NCBI GenBank assembly: GCA_011390475.1 | Contig: JAABSG010000004.1 | Span: 1 to 37,585, forward strand | From: Geminicoccaceae bacterium | Lineage (GTDB): Bacteria > Pseudomonadota > Alphaproteobacteria > Geminicoccales > Geminicoccaceae | Direction: 5' to 3' | Length of the DNA: 37,585 nt | Shown: one piece after another, positions 16,189 to 25,002 of the stretch | How the letters are laid out: the number at the start of each line of letters is the position of its first letter | How positions within the stretch are numbered: the stretch's first letter is position 1 | The notes under the pieces: model-generated | What the model was told of the DNA's origin: nothing | Seen by the model: only the letters and a program-made list of their open reading frames with translations | The model's database searches: none | Position numbers and translations under genes: made by a program

Positions 16189-17174
16189 CCCTAGGTTCCA
16201 GCCAGACCGACGACCTTCGCGCGGAAGCGGCCATCGAGCCCGATCCGGTCTCGACCGAGCCGCCGAAGAAAGAGACCCAGGTCATTGCGATCTACGGCAA
16301 GGGTGGCATCGGCAAGAGCTTCACGCTCTCCAACCTCTCCTACATGATGGCGCAACAGGGCAAGCGCGTGCTGCTGATCGGCTGCGATCCGAAGAGCGAC
16401 ACCACTTCCCTTCTCTTCGGCGGCAAGTCCTGCCCGACCATCATCGAAACGTCGTCGAGGAAGAAGCTTGCCGGCGAAGAGGTCGCCATCGGCGACGTCT
16501 GCTTCATCCGCGACGGTGTGTTCGCCATGGAGCTGGGTGGCCCCGAGGTCGGCCGCGGCTGCGGCGGGCGGGGCATCATCCACGGCTTCGAGCTCTTGGA
16601 GAAGCTGGGCTTTCACGACTGGGGCTTCGACTACGTCCTCTTGGATTTCCTCGGCGACGTGGTCTGCGGCGGCTTCGGCCTGCCGATCGCCCGTGACATG
16701 TGCCAGAAGGTCATCGTCGTCGGTTCCAACGACCTGCAGTCGCTCTACGTGGCGAACAATGTCTGCTCGGCGGTCGATTATTTCCGCAAACTGGGCGGCA
16801 ATGTCGGGGTCGCGGGCCTCGTCATCAACAAGGACGACCACAGCGGCGAGGCCCAGGCCTTCGCCGAGGCCGTGGGCATCCCGGTCCTGGCCGCCATCCC
16901 CGCCGACGAAGACATTCGCAAGAAGAGTGCGAACTACGAGATCATCGGCATTCCCGGCGGCCGCTGGGCCTCGGTCTTCGAGGATCTCGCCAAGCAGGCG
17001 GCCGAGGCCCAGCCGGTTCGGCCCAATCCGCTGACCCAGGACGAGCTCCTGGGCCTCTTCAAGAGCCAGGATGTCGGTCGCGGCGTGACGCTGCAGCCGG
17101 CGACCATGGCCGACATGTGTGGCCGCGAGATCGTCGAAAAGGCGTCCCTCGAAGTCGTCTACGACGACGCATGA
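16185..17174 (+). CDS. bchX: Chlorophyllide a reductase iron protein
   Basis: 329 residues, NifH-like. The P-loop GKGGIGKS is at 38-45. The two Cys of the intersubunit [4Fe-4S] cluster sit in GRGCGGRG and DVVCGGFGLP. BchX hydrolyses ATP and passes electrons to BchYZ, which reduce the C7-C8 bond of chlorophyllide a in the cytoplasm. It is told from BchL by the longer N-terminus, the SFTLSNLSYMMAQQGKRVLLIGCDP block, and its place before bchY. The ATG at 16185 overlaps the bchC stop and has GGAGGA 7 bases upstream; an upstream in-frame start would lie inside bchC. bchY follows 13 bp later. Confidence 0.96.
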   Translation: MTLGSSQTDDLRAEAAIEPDPVSTEPPKKETQVIAIYGKGGIGKSFTLSNLSYMMAQQGKRVLLIGCDPKSDTTSLLFGGKSCPTIIETSSRKKLAGEEVAIGDVCFIRDGVFAMELGGPEVGRGCGGRGIIHGFELLEKLGFHDWGFDYVLLDFLGDVVCGGFGLPIARDMCQKVIVVGSNDLQSLYVANNVCSAVDYFRKLGGNVGVAGLVINKDDHSGEAQAFAEAVGIPVLAAIPADEDIRKKSANYEIIGIPGGRWASVFEDLAKQAAEAQPVRPNPLTQDELLGLFKSQDVGRGVTLQPATMADMCGREIVEKASLEVVYDDA

Positions 17175-17187
17175 GGGCGCATAGCTG

Positions 17188-18804
17188 ATGACCGAAATTC
17201 TTTCCGACCGGACCGCCTCCGCCCAGCTCGATGCCGCCCGGCACGACGACGCCGCAAGGACCGTCGCGCCGCACCAGGGTGGCGAGCCGGCGGCTCAGGC
17301 ACCGGCGTCGTCGCCCCCCTCCGGCGACGGCGCCGGCTGCCACAGCCAGGCCGAGAAGATGAAGGCCGAGGCGGCAGCCGCTGGCAAGAGCGAGACCCTC
17401 GAGCGCTATGCCGAGGACTATCCGGTGGGCCCGCACGACCAGCCGCAGAGCATGTGCCCGGCCTTCGGGTCCTTGCGTGTTGGTCTCCGGATGAAGCGCA
17501 CGGCCACGGTGCTCTCGGGTTCGGCCTGCTGCGTCTACGGCCTGACGTTCACCTCGCACTTCTATGGGGCCAGGCGGACCGTCGGCTACGTGCCGTTCAA
17601 TTCCGAGACCCTCGTTACCGGCAAGCTCTACGAGGATATCCGGGAAGCTGTGGTCAAGCTCGCCGATCCCGAGCTCTATGACGCCATCGTCGTCACCAAT
17701 CTCTGCGTGCCGACGGCTTCGGGGGTGCCGATCCAGAAGATCGCCAAAGAGATCAACGGCGTTCGCATCATCGCCATCGACGTGCCGGGCTTCGGCGTGC
17801 CGACCCATGCCGAGGCCAAGGACATCCTGGCTGGGGCCATGCTCGACTATGCCAGGAAGGAAGCCGAAAGCGGCCCCGTCCAGGCGCCCCGCGGCGGGCG
17901 ACAGGACAAGCCTACGGTCACGTTGCTCGGCGAGATGTTTCCGGCCGATCCGGTCGGCATCGGCATGATGCTCGAACCGCTGGGCCTCGCTGCGGGACCA
18001 GTGGTGCCGACCCGCGAGTGGCGTGAGCTGTATGCCGCGCTCGACAGCGGTGTGGTTGCCGCCATCCACCCCTTCTACACGGCCTCGATTCGCGTCTTCG
18101 AGCAGGCCGGCCGCAAGATCGTCGGCTCGGGTCCCGTCGGCCGTGACGGCACGGCGGCCTGGCTCGATGCCATCGGCGAGGCCTACGGCGTGGCCCAGGA
18201 CAAGGTCGATGCGGCCAAGAACCGGTTCCTGCCGGCGATCCAAGGGGCTTTGGCCGGTATGCCGATCAAAGGGCGGATCACGCTCTCGGGCTACGAGGGC
18301 TCGGAACTCCTGGTCGCCCGCCTCCTGGTCGAGAGCGGCGCCGACGTCCGCTATGTCGGCACCGCCTGCCCGAAGACGGCCTGGTCGAATGCCGATCGCG
18401 AATGGCTCGAGGCCAAAGGGGTCCAGGTCCAGTTCCGTGCTTCCCTGGAGCAGGATTTGGCGGCCATGGCGGAGTTCCAACCGGACCTCGCGATCGGTAC
18501 CACGCCTGTGGTGCAGAAGGCCAAGGAACTGGCGATCCCCGGGCTCTACTTCACCAACCTCATCTCGGCCCGGCCGCTGATGGGTCCGGCCGGTGCCGGC
18601 TCCTTGGCCCAGGTCGTCAACACGGCGATCGGCAACAAGAGCCGTTTCGACGAGATGAATGCCTTCTTCGACGGTGTCGGCGCCGGATTTTCGGCCGGGG
18701 TGTGGGAGGATCGGCCGGTGGATCGCTCGGAATTCCGGGAGCGGATGATGAAACGCGGTGCCAAAGCCACGGCCAAGACCGCATCCAAGCTGGCGGACTA
18801 CTGA
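17188..18804 (+). CDS. bchY: Chlorophyllide a reductase subunit Y
   Basis: 538 residues, NifD-like catalytic subunit. BchY and BchZ form the heterotetramer that holds the [4Fe-4S] cluster and the chlorophyllide. Cysteine-bearing segments typical for BchY are intact: [30 protein letters not shown] and [13 protein letters not shown]. The first roughly 50 residues are Ala/Pro-rich and probably disordered before the conserved [11 protein letters not shown] poor GAGGGCG precedes the ATG. The stop TGA shares one base with the bchZ start (18804), so the two are translationally coupled, which suits a 1:1 complex. Confidence 0.96.
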   Translation: MTEILSDRTASAQLDAARHDDAARTVAPHQGGEPAAQAPASSPPSGDGAGCHSQAEKMKAEAAAAGKSETLERYAEDYPVGPHDQPQSMCPAFGSLRVGLRMKRTATVLSGSACCVYGLTFTSHFYGARRTVGYVPFNSETLVTGKLYEDIREAVVKLADPELYDAIVVTNLCVPTASGVPIQKIAKEINGVRIIAIDVPGFGVPTHAEAKDILAGAMLDYARKEAESGPVQAPRGGRQDKPTVTLLGEMFPADPVGIGMMLEPLGLAAGPVVPTREWRELYAALDSGVVAAIHPFYTASIRVFEQAGRKIVGSGPVGRDGTAAWLDAIGEAYGVAQDKVDAAKNRFLPAIQGALAGMPIKGRITLSGYEGSELLVARLLVESGADVRYVGTACPKTAWSNADREWLEAKGVQVQFRASLEQDLAAMAEFQPDLAIGTTPVVQKAKELAIPGLYFTNLISARPLMGPAGAGSLAQVVNTAIGNKSRFDEMNAFFDGVGAGFSAGVWEDRPVDRSEFRERMMKRGAKATAKTASKLADY

Positions 18805-20261
18805 TGTTGGTCCTCGATCACGATCGGGCGGGCGGCTACTGGGGTGCGGTCTACGTCTTCACCGCCATCAAGGGCCTGCAGGTGATCATCGACGGCCCCG
18901 TGGGCTGCGAGAACCTGCCCGTCACTTCGGTCCTGCACTACACGGACGGCCTGCCGCCGCACGAACTCCCCATCGTCGTCACCGGTCTCGGCGAAGAAGA
19001 ACTCGGCCAGCACGGCACCGAAGGGGCGATGAAGCGGGCGCACCGCGCGCTCGACCCGCATCTGCCGTCGGTCGTGGTGACCGGCTCGATCGCCGAGATG
19101 ATCGGCGGCGGGGTGACGCCCGAAGGCCTCAACATCCTGCGCTTCCTGCCGCGGACCATCGACGAGGACCAGTGGCAGAGTGCGAACCGGGCGATGGCTT
19201 GGCTCTGGTCCGAGTTCGGGGCGATCAAGGGCCGGATGCCCAAGGAGAAGAGCCGGCCAGAGGGTGCCAAGCCGCGCGTCAACATCATCGGTCCGGCCTA
19301 CGGCACCTTCAACATGCCGTCCGATCTCCACGAGATCCGCCGTCTGGTCGAGGGCATCGGCGCCGAGATCAACATGGTCTTTCCGCTCGGCAGCCATCTG
19401 GCGGACATCCAGCGGCTGGTCGACGCCGACGTCAATGTCTGCATGTACCGCGAGTTCGGCCGGCTGCTCTGCGAGGCGCTCGACAAGCCCTACCTGCAGG
19501 CCCCCATCGGCCTCTTTTCGACCACCAAGTTCCTGCGGACCTTGGGCGATATGCTCGGTCTCGATCCCGAGCCCTTCATCGAGCGCGAGAAGCACACGAC
19601 GATCAAGCCGCTTTGGGATCTCTGGCGATCGGTGACCCAGGATTTCTACGGCACGGCGAGCTTCGCCATCGTCGCCAACGAAACCTACACCCGCGGTGTG
19701 CGGCACTTTCTCGAGGACGAACTGGGCTTTCCCTGCACCTTCGCCATCCCGCGCATCCCCGGGGCCAAGACCGACAACGCGGCGGTGCGCGAAGCGGTGC
19801 ACAAGCAAACGCCTCTGGTGCTCTTCGGCAGCTACAACGAGCGGATGTATCTGGCCGAGATCGGCAACCGCGCGATCTACATCCCGGCCTCGTTCCCCGG
19901 CGCCATCATTCGCCGGCACACCGGCACGCCGTTCATGGGTTATTCCGGGGCCACCTACATCGTCCAGGAAGTCTGCAACGCGCTCTTCGACGCGCTGTTC
20001 AACATCCTGCCGCTCGGCAGTGAGATGGACAAGGTCGAGGCCACGCCGACCCGGCTCGAGGAGCAGATCCCCTGGGACGACGAGGCCAAGGCTTATCTCG
20101 ACCGGCTGGTCGACGACTACCCCGTGCTGACCCGCATTTCGGCCGCCAAGCAGTTGCGTGACACGGTCGAGCGTCGGGCGCTCGAGGCTGGCGAAGGCCG
20201 GGTCACGGTGGCCCGGATGCGGACCTTGGGCACGGTTCGAGAGGCGGCGCCGGTGGCATGA
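18804..20261 (+). CDS. bchZ: Chlorophyllide a reductase subunit Z
   Basis: 485 residues, NifK-like partner of BchY. Recognised by the start [19 protein letters not shown], the cluster-ligand segment [33 protein letters not shown], and the C-terminal [23 protein letters not shown] take ATG 18804, which overlaps the bchY stop as TGATG; longer in-frame starts inside bchY have no support. Together with BchX it reduces chlorophyllide a to the bacteriochlorin level. It is followed by a 123-bp gap and pufQ. In related bacteria part of the puf promoter lies in the end of bchZ, so regulatory sites may be hidden in its 3' end. Confidence 0.96.
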   Translation: MLVLDHDRAGGYWGAVYVFTAIKGLQVIIDGPVGCENLPVTSVLHYTDGLPPHELPIVVTGLGEEELGQHGTEGAMKRAHRALDPHLPSVVVTGSIAEMIGGGVTPEGLNILRFLPRTIDEDQWQSANRAMAWLWSEFGAIKGRMPKEKSRPEGAKPRVNIIGPAYGTFNMPSDLHEIRRLVEGIGAEINMVFPLGSHLADIQRLVDADVNVCMYREFGRLLCEALDKPYLQAPIGLFSTTKFLRTLGDMLGLDPEPFIEREKHTTIKPLWDLWRSVTQDFYGTASFAIVANETYTRGVRHFLEDELGFPCTFAIPRIPGAKTDNAAVREAVHKQTPLVLFGSYNERMYLAEIGNRAIYIPASFPGAIIRRHTGTPFMGYSGATYIVQEVCNALFDALFNILPLGSEMDKVEATPTRLEEQIPWDDEAKAYLDRLVDDYPVLTRISAAKQLRDTVERRALEAGEGRVTVARMRTLGTVREAAPVA

Positions 20262-20340
20262 CCAGGACCGTCCGTCTCGTTTCGACGTTTCTTCGCTTTT
20301 CCCTGACGGTGCGGGCGGCAATGCCGGCCGAGCGTCGCTC

Positions 20341-20360
20341 GCCGGGCCAGATGGTCCGGC
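20341..20360 (+). promoter_or_regulatory. Hairpin just upstream of pufQ
   Basis: GCCGGGCC (20341-20348) pairs with GGTCCGGC (20353-20360) with one G-U pair and a 4-base AGAT loop, 24 bp before the pufQ ATG. It lies in the bchZ-pufQ gap, where the puf promoter and RegA/PrrA control are expected. It may be an mRNA 5' stabiliser or a processing site; I see no clear PpsR box here. Confidence 0.4.
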
Positions 20361-20384
20361 GCTCAAAGAGAACAGGTGGCTGAC

Positions 20385-20624
20385 ATGGCAAATGCTAGCG
20401 CTTCGATGATCCAGATGCCGACGGATGTTCGCTCGGCCACGGCCAGGCAGTTCCGGCTCATCTACTTCGTGGGCTTCGCCTACTTTTTGATGGTCGCGGT
20501 CGCTCTGCGCTTTTTGCCGAAGAGCCGGCGGCCGTCCTTGCCGGGTCTTGCCGGTAACCGGTCGGTGATCGGCGAGGCCAGGGCGCTGACCAGCACCTTC
20601 ATCCCTTTCGCGTTTACCCGTTAG
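20385..20624 (+). CDS. pufQ: PufQ, bacteriochlorophyll/LH1 assembly factor
   Basis: 79 residues with one membrane helix (FRLIYFVGFAYFLMVAVALRF, residues 23-43) followed by a basic KSRRP stretch and a C-terminal EARALTSTFIPFAF segment that resembles the family's end. PufQ proteins are small, poorly conserved membrane proteins needed for normal bacteriochlorophyll formation or handling. The call rests mainly on size, single helix and position between bchZ and pufB. I use ATG 20385, with AGGTGG 5 bases upstream; an in-frame GTG at 20376 is an alternative. It is followed by a 125-bp spacer with a hairpin, which in related organisms allows differential decay of the pufQ and pufBA messages. Confidence 0.8.
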   Translation: MANASASMIQMPTDVRSATARQFRLIYFVGFAYFLMVAVALRFLPKSRRPSLPGLAGNRSVIGEARALTSTFIPFAFTR

Positions 20625-20694
20625 GCGACGCGAAGACTGTCCGCTGGGGGAGGGGCTGGGGAGCCGGCGCCGCCATCGGACGGAAGAACCCCCG

Positions 20695-20713
20695 CCGCGC
20701 GGGATTTGCGCGG
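20695..20713 (+). promoter_or_regulatory. Hairpin in the pufQ-pufB spacer
   Basis: CCGCGC (20695-20700) and GCGCGG (20708-20713) make a 6-bp stem with a 7-base loop, 36 bp before pufB. In puf messages of related species a 5' structure ahead of pufB limits decay of the abundant pufBA RNA; this stem is well placed for that. Confidence 0.4.
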
Positions 20714-20749
20714 TAACGGCCCAAAAGGCCAACAGCCGGAGTAAACGAT

Positions 20750-20980
20750 ATGGCTGCGGAAATGGAAAAGCAGGGCGGTCTCGCCGGCCTGACCGAGGAT
20801 GAGGCGAAGGAGTTCCACAAGATCTTCGTCCAGAGCTTCATCATCTTCACGGCTGTGGCCGTGGTAGCCCACATTCTCGCCTGGGCCTGGCGCCCCTGGC
20901 TGCCGCCAGAAGGCGGTTGGCAGGCCGCGTTGAATGGAGTGCAGGATACGGCACTCCAGACCATCACCTTCCTCGTTTAA
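20750..20980 (+). CDS. pufB: LH1 antenna beta polypeptide
   Basis: 76 residues. The core is a textbook LH1 beta chain: acidic, polar N-terminus, [10 protein letters not shown] with the conserved His23 and the bacteriochlorophyll ligand His41 exactly 18 residues later in [15 protein letters not shown]; one membrane helix at about 26-48. The Trp-rich end supports hydrogen bonding to the pigment. After WLP the chain continues some 25 residues ([20 protein letters not shown]), longer than the usual LH1 beta end. GGAG 8 bases before the ATG. Read together with pufA, 11 bp later; the beta-alpha dimers form the ring around the reaction centre. Confidence 0.95.
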   Translation: MAAEMEKQGGLAGLTEDEAKEFHKIFVQSFIIFTAVAVVAHILAWAWRPWLPPEGGWQAALNGVQDTALQTITFLV

Positions 20981-20991
20981 AGGAGCGACCC

Positions 20992-21198
20992 ATGGAAATG
21001 TGGCGCGTTTGGCAGCTCTTCGACCCGCGGCGTACGCTGGTCGCCCTCGCTGTCTTCCTCATGACGCTGGCGTTGCTGATTCACTTCATCCTGCTCAGCA
21101 CCGACCGGTTCAACTGGTTGGCTGGCCCGGCTGCCAGCGTCGAGCCGGTGGCCACCGTGGCGTCGGTCGAGCCGACCCACCGGGGCTTCATCGTCTAG
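20992..21198 (+). CDS. pufA: LH1 antenna alpha polypeptide
   Basis: 68 residues, starting [16 protein letters not shown], the classic LH1 alpha opening. One membrane helix (about 15-36) with the bacteriochlorophyll ligand His31 in [16 protein letters not shown]; the Trp in FNWL is the usual partner of the pigment acetyl group. The C-terminal tail after residue 44 (Ala/Val/Glu/Thr-rich) is fairly long. The ATG at 20992 has AGGAG 5-6 bases upstream; an overlapping upstream in-frame start lies inside pufB and is rejected. It is followed by the 150-bp spacer with the strong hairpin that separates pufBA from pufLMC. Confidence 0.95.
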   Translation: MEMWRVWQLFDPRRTLVALAVFLMTLALLIHFILLSTDRFNWLAGPAASVEPVATVASVEPTHRGFIV

Positions 21199-21271
21199 TC
21201 GCATGCGACAGCGGCAGCGGACTCGGGTCGGGCTTGGTCGTCCGTGCGGGTCCGTTGCCGGAGCCGCCCAG

Positions 21272-21303
21272 CCCCGGTGCCGCCTCACGTTGCGGCACCG
21301 GGG
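21272..21303 (+). promoter_or_regulatory. Strong hairpin between pufA and pufL
   Basis: CCCCGGTGCCGC (21272-21283) and GCGGCACCGGGG (21292-21303) are exact reverse complements with an 8-base loop. No T-run follows, so it is not a simple terminator. In Rhodobacter, the pufA-pufL intercistronic stem blocks 3' decay and keeps pufBA mRNA in excess over pufLM, which sets the antenna to reaction-centre ratio. Its place here fits the same job. Confidence 0.85.
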
Positions 21304-21348
21304 AGGTGGCGGGGACGTGGTCCGGGCCTCCCGATCGGAGCGAAGAAA

Positions 21349-22173
21349 ATGGCCTTGTTGAACTTTGAACGAAAATACCGCGTGCGCGGTGGGACGCTGA
21401 TCGGCGGAGATCTCTTCGATTTCTGGGTCGGGCCCTTTTATGTCGGATTCTTCGGGGTCACGACGATCTTCTTCTCGGCTCTGGGCACCGCCTTGATCCT
21501 CTGGGGTGCAGCCCTCGGGCCCACCTGGAACGTCTGGCAGATCAACATCGCCCCGCCGGATCTCTCCTACGGCCTCGCCTTTGCGCCCCTGGCAGAAGGT
21601 GGATTGTGGCAGTTGATCACGATCTGCGCGATCGGCGCCTTCGTCTCGTGGGCACTCAGACAGGTCGAGATCAGCCGGAAACTGGGCATGGGGCTCCACA
21701 TCCCCTTCGCCTTCAGCGTCGCGATCTTCGCCTATATCACGCTCGTCGTCTTCCGGCCGGTGCTGATGGGCGCTTGGGGGCACGGCTTTCCCTACGGCAT
21801 CTTCAGCCATCTCGATTGGGTGTCGAACGTCGGCTACCAGTACCTGCACTTTCACTACAACCCCGCGCACATGCTCGCCGTGAGCTTCTTCTTCACGACG
21901 ACGCTGGCGCTGTCGCTGCACGGTGCCCTGATCCTCTCGGTGACCAACCCGCCCAAGGGCGAGAAGGTGAAGACGCCGGAGTACGAGGACACTTTCTTCC
22001 GTGACACCATCGGCTACTCGATCGGTTCGCTCGGCATCCACCGGCTCGGCCTTTTCCTGGCGCTCAATGCCGGCTTCTGGAGTGCCGTCTGCATCATCAT
22101 CAGTGGCCCATTCTGGACCCGCGGCTGGCCCGAATGGTGGAACTGGTGGCTCGATCTGCCGATCTGGCGCTGA
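21349..22173 (+). CDS. pufL: Photosynthetic reaction centre L subunit
   Basis: 274 residues, five membrane helices. Key residues are present with a +1 offset from the Rhodobacter sphaeroides numbering: accessory pigment His154, His169, special-pair His174 (in FHYNPAHML), non-haem iron ligands His191 (LSLHGALI) and His231 (GIHRLG), and quinone-side Glu213 and Ser224. This is a full-length L chain. The ATG at 21349 has GGAG 8 bases upstream; an in-frame start at 21244 lies upstream of the hairpin and has no L-like sequence. pufM follows after 17 bp. L and M bind the special pair, bacteriopheophytins and quinones in the inner membrane. Confidence 0.98.
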   Translation: MALLNFERKYRVRGGTLIGGDLFDFWVGPFYVGFFGVTTIFFSALGTALILWGAALGPTWNVWQINIAPPDLSYGLAFAPLAEGGLWQLITICAIGAFVSWALRQVEISRKLGMGLHIPFAFSVAIFAYITLVVFRPVLMGAWGHGFPYGIFSHLDWVSNVGYQYLHFHYNPAHMLAVSFFFTTTLALSLHGALILSVTNPPKGEKVKTPEYEDTFFRDTIGYSIGSLGIHRLGLFLALNAGFWSAVCIIISGPFWTRGWPEWWNWWLDLPIWR

Positions 22174-22190
22174 GGGGTGGAGGAACACCG

Positions 22191-23177
22191 ATGATCAACA
22201 TGGAATACCAAAACATCTTCACCCAGGTCCAGGTGCGCCCGAAGCAGCCGGAGGTCGGTCCCGACCTCCCCGCCCAGGACGACCCGCGCACCGGCACCGG
22301 CTTCTTCGTCTACTGGTACGGAAAGCTCGGCAATGCCCAGATCGGCCCGATCTATCTCGGCTGGCTCGGTATCATCTCGATCGTCTGCTTCATCGTCGCC
22401 TTCGAGATCATCGGGCTCAACATGTGGGCTTCGGTCGGCTGGGATCCGATCCAGTTCGTCCGCCAGCTCTTCTGGCTCGCTCTCGAGCCGCCAGCAGCCG
22501 AGTATGGCCTCAGCATTCCGCCCTTGAACGAGGGGGGCTGGTGGCTGATCGCCGGCTTCTTCCTGACCACCTCGATCCTTCTCTGGTGGCTCAGGACCTA
22601 CCGCCGCGCCCGGGCCCTGGGCCTCGGCACGCACGTCGCCTGGGCCTTCGCGTCCGCCATCTTCCTCTATCTGGTTCTGGGCTTCATCCGCCCCGTCCTG
22701 ATGGGCAGCTGGTCGGAAGCGGTGCCGTTCGGGATCTTCCCGCACCTCGACTGGACCGCGGCGTTCTCGATCCGTTACGGCAACCTCTTCTACAACCCGT
22801 TCCACGCTCTTTCGATCGCCTTCCTCTACGGCTCGACCCTCCTGTTCGCGATGCATGGCGCCACCATCCTCGCGGTCAGCCGGTTCGGTGGTGAGCGGGA
22901 GATCGAGCAGATCACCGATCGTGGCACGGCATCCGAGCGCGCCGCCCTCTTTTGGCGCTGGACGATGGGCTTTAACGCCACGACCGAATCGATCCATCGC
23001 TGGGCCTGGTGGTTCGCCGTGCTGACGACGCTGACCGGTGGGATCGGCATCCTTCTGACCGGAACCGTGGTCGACAACTGGTACTTGTGGGCGGTGAAGC
23101 ACCAATTCGCGCCGATGTACCCGAACGTCTTCCCCGAGACGGTCGACCCGGCCCTGCTCACGGGAGGCATGCAATGA
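22191..23177 (+). CDS. pufM: Photosynthetic reaction centre M subunit
   Basis: 328 residues, five membrane helices. Compared with R. sphaeroides M (+3 offset): accessory pigment His185, special-pair His205 (NPFHAL), iron ligands His222 (AMHGAT), Glu237 (in GEREIEQ) and His269 (SIHRWAWW). Residues 1-30 match the M start [11 protein letters not shown]; either ATG 22191 or 22200 could be used, and the first has GGAGG 6 bases before it. It overlaps the pufC start by 4 bp (ATGA at 23174-23177). PufM, PufL and PuhA form the reaction centre, with PufC docked on the periplasmic face. Confidence 0.98.
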   Translation: MINMEYQNIFTQVQVRPKQPEVGPDLPAQDDPRTGTGFFVYWYGKLGNAQIGPIYLGWLGIISIVCFIVAFEIIGLNMWASVGWDPIQFVRQLFWLALEPPAAEYGLSIPPLNEGGWWLIAGFFLTTSILLWWLRTYRRARALGLGTHVAWAFASAIFLYLVLGFIRPVLMGSWSEAVPFGIFPHLDWTAAFSIRYGNLFYNPFHALSIAFLYGSTLLFAMHGATILAVSRFGGEREIEQITDRGTASERAALFWRWTMGFNATTESIHRWAWWFAVLTTLTGGIGILLTGTVVDNWYLWAVKHQFAPMYPNVFPETVDPALLTGGMQ

Positions 23178-24304
23178 ATATCGGCATCGGCGGTGCTGCC
23201 GCCATCGTCGTCGGATCTCTCTTGGGCGTTGCGGTGCTGGTGGGGCCCGGCTGGGATGTGCCACCCATCGAGGCCGAGCAGATCGGCTGGCGCGGGGTGG
23301 CGATGGAGAAGGTGGTCAACCCGCGCACCCGGGCGAAGCTGGTCGACGCCAGCCAAATGCCGGAGGCAGTTTGGCCTTACGAGGAATCGCCCGAGGGTAC
23401 GCCCTTGGCCTCGGAGATCTACGAGAACGTCCCGGTGCTCGGTCACCTGCCCGTCGATCAGTTCGACCGGCTGATGGCGCAGATCACCGAGTGGGTCTCG
23501 CCGATCACGGACGACCCGCAGGAAGGTCCGCTCGAGCAAGGCTGCAACTACTGCCACAACCCGGAGAACCTCGCCGAGGACTCGGTCTATACCAAGATCG
23601 TGTCGCGGCGGATGATCCAGATGACCCAGGCCATCAACACCGACTGGGACGCGCATGTCGGTAACACCGGCGTCAATTGCTACACGTGTCACCGTGGGTT
23701 GAACGTGCCGCAGGAGATCTGGTTCACGCAGGACCAGCCGATGCGTGGGATGGCCGGCTTTCGGGCCGGACAGAACGAGCCCGGCATCGCTTCGGCATCG
23801 CTGCCTGGTGATCCGTTCACGCCCTTTCTGCTCGACGACCAGGATATTCGCGTGATCGGCAACAATGCCCTGCCGCCGGCGTCCGGACCAGTGATCGGCA
23901 CGAAAGTGACCGAGTACACCTACAGTCTGATGAACCATATGTCGGAAGGCTTGGGCGTGAACTGCACCTTCTGCCACAACAGCCGGCAGTTCCAGGGCTG
24001 GGAGGGGGCGCCGCCACAGCGGATGACTGCCTGGCACGGCATTCGCATGACCCGTGCGCTCAACGTCGACTACCTGGCACCCTTGGGTCCGGAGTATCCT
24101 GACTATCGCTTGGGCGAACTCGGCGATGCGCCCAAGACCAACTGCGCCACGTGTCACCTCGGCTTGAACCTGCCGCTCAATGGCGCGCCGGCTTACCTCG
24201 AGTTCCCGTCGCTCGGTCCGGCCGGGCTGGCGCCGGTTGCCGCAGATGGGGCACCGCAGGCGGCATTGCTGCTGCCGGAGATCGACGGCGTGGTTATCGA
24301 CTGA
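23174..24304 (+). CDS. pufC: Reaction-centre tetrahaem cytochrome c subunit
   Basis: 376 residues. Four haem-binding CxxCH motifs are seen: 124-128 (CNYCH), 169-173 (CYTCH), 264-268 (CTFCH) and 324-328 (CATCH), the spacing of PufC. Met residues in RRMIQMTQ and MNHMSEG are candidate axial ligands. It re-reduces the photo-oxidised special pair in the periplasm. The N-terminus is a hydrophobic segment (about residues 5-24), followed by GPGWDVPP. It has no cysteine before C124, so it cannot be a lipoprotein as in Blastochloris viridis; an uncleaved helix is the likely anchor. Translationally coupled to pufM, with GGGAGG 6 bases before the ATG. Last recognisable gene of the puf operon. Confidence 0.97.
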   Translation: MNIGIGGAAAIVVGSLLGVAVLVGPGWDVPPIEAEQIGWRGVAMEKVVNPRTRAKLVDASQMPEAVWPYEESPEGTPLASEIYENVPVLGHLPVDQFDRLMAQITEWVSPITDDPQEGPLEQGCNYCHNPENLAEDSVYTKIVSRRMIQMTQAINTDWDAHVGNTGVNCYTCHRGLNVPQEIWFTQDQPMRGMAGFRAGQNEPGIASASLPGDPFTPFLLDDQDIRVIGNNALPPASGPVIGTKVTEYTYSLMNHMSEGLGVNCTFCHNSRQFQGWEGAPPQRMTAWHGIRMTRALNVDYLAPLGPEYPDYRLGELGDAPKTNCATCHLGLNLPLNGAPAYLEFPSLGPAGLAPVAADGAPQAALLLPEIDGVVID

Positions 24305-24547
24305 TCGTCTCGAAGATGCAGGGGGTGCGTCCTTCCGATTAGGGGGGCGGGCGCGCCGCCGGCTGGCTAGCGGCCTCGGGTGGGGAACCATCCGGGGCCG
24401 CGCGGGTTTCAAGTGTGCACTTTGCGGCTCGGCTTGACATCCCGACGATGCTGCGACTTTCTCGATAATGTCGAACACGCGGCGTGGCCGGTCGTTCGTT
24501 CTCTGACGTTCGACACGGCTCTCACGTTCAACATGGGTGAAGCTCAG

Positions 24548-24979
24548 ATGACACGTTTCGTTTCCGCCTTCGCGCTCGCACCAGTGGCGGCTCTTGGTTT
24601 GATTGCGGGGGGCTTGCTGGGCAGCAGTCCGGCTGTGGCCGAGTACGACAACCCGACCATGGGCGACACGCCGTGTGTGGTCTTGTCACGCTATATCGGC
24701 GATGAGCCGACGAGACGGCGGACGGTCGGCGGCACCACGATGCATCGGGCCGAGGTCGGGATCGCCAATATCTGCGGTCGGAGCGTCGAGGTGTCGCTCT
24801 GCGTCGGCTATGCGGAGCCGGTCGATGGGGTGGAAGAAAGTTGCTTGAGCGGCTTTCTCCGTCCCTGGAGCAGCACCGAGATCCACACGGTCGAGGCGCC
24901 GGTCCAGCTCGCCGGACCGGAGATCGAGTGGCGCTGGGTCCGTGGCACTACCGGGGGCACCAGCGAGGTCGGCATGTAG
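24548..24979 (+). CDS. Exported four-cysteine protein of unknown function, downstream of pufC
   Basis: 143 residues. A signal peptide opens it: MTRFVSAFALAPVAALGL, hydrophobic core, then SSPAVAEYDNP with likely cleavage near AVA-EY. The mature part of about 110 residues has four Cys (in DTPCVVL, NICGRS, SLCVGY, ESCLSG), enough for two disulfides, and looks beta-rich. I do not recognise the family. It starts 243 bp after pufC on the same strand and ends 19 bp before the convergent bchJ stop. I use ATG 24548 because it opens the signal peptide; an ATG at 24533 would add five residues. The gap upstream contains TTGACA at 24434-24439, but no well-spaced -10. Confidence 0.65.
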   Translation: MTRFVSAFALAPVAALGLIAGGLLGSSPAVAEYDNPTMGDTPCVVLSRYIGDEPTRRRTVGGTTMHRAEVGIANICGRSVEVSLCVGYAEPVDGVEESCLSGFLRPWSSTEIHTVEAPVQLAGPEIEWRWVRGTTGGTSEVGM

Positions 24980-25002
24980 CCTCGGCCCGAGATCGGGTCT
25001 AC
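24976..25002. terminator. Possible bidirectional terminator between the Cys4 protein and bchJ
   Basis: A dyad starting GTAG (24976-24979) and ending CTAC (24999-25002), with a CTCGG-rich centre that can pair imperfectly. It spans both convergent stop codons. No clear T-run. Plausible but weak. Confidence 0.35.

Noticed and set aside
20262-20384. PpsR box in the bchZ-pufQ gap
   Set aside because: No TGT-N12-ACA was found. GCGGC/GCCGG-type blocks resemble loose RegA/PrrA sites, but the consensus is too weak to call.
18798-20732. A 644-codon open frame antisense to bchZ and pufQ
   Set aside because: Same reason: a GC-bias shadow of bchZ, with no recognisable protein and no ribosome site.
24422-24439. 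A possible PpsR box upstream of the Cys4 protein gene
   Set aside because: TTG-N12-ACA has only one good half-site; the nearby TGT at 24414 is 20, not 12, bases from ACA. The TTGACA there has no -10 at 16-18 bp; GATAAT lies 24 bp away.
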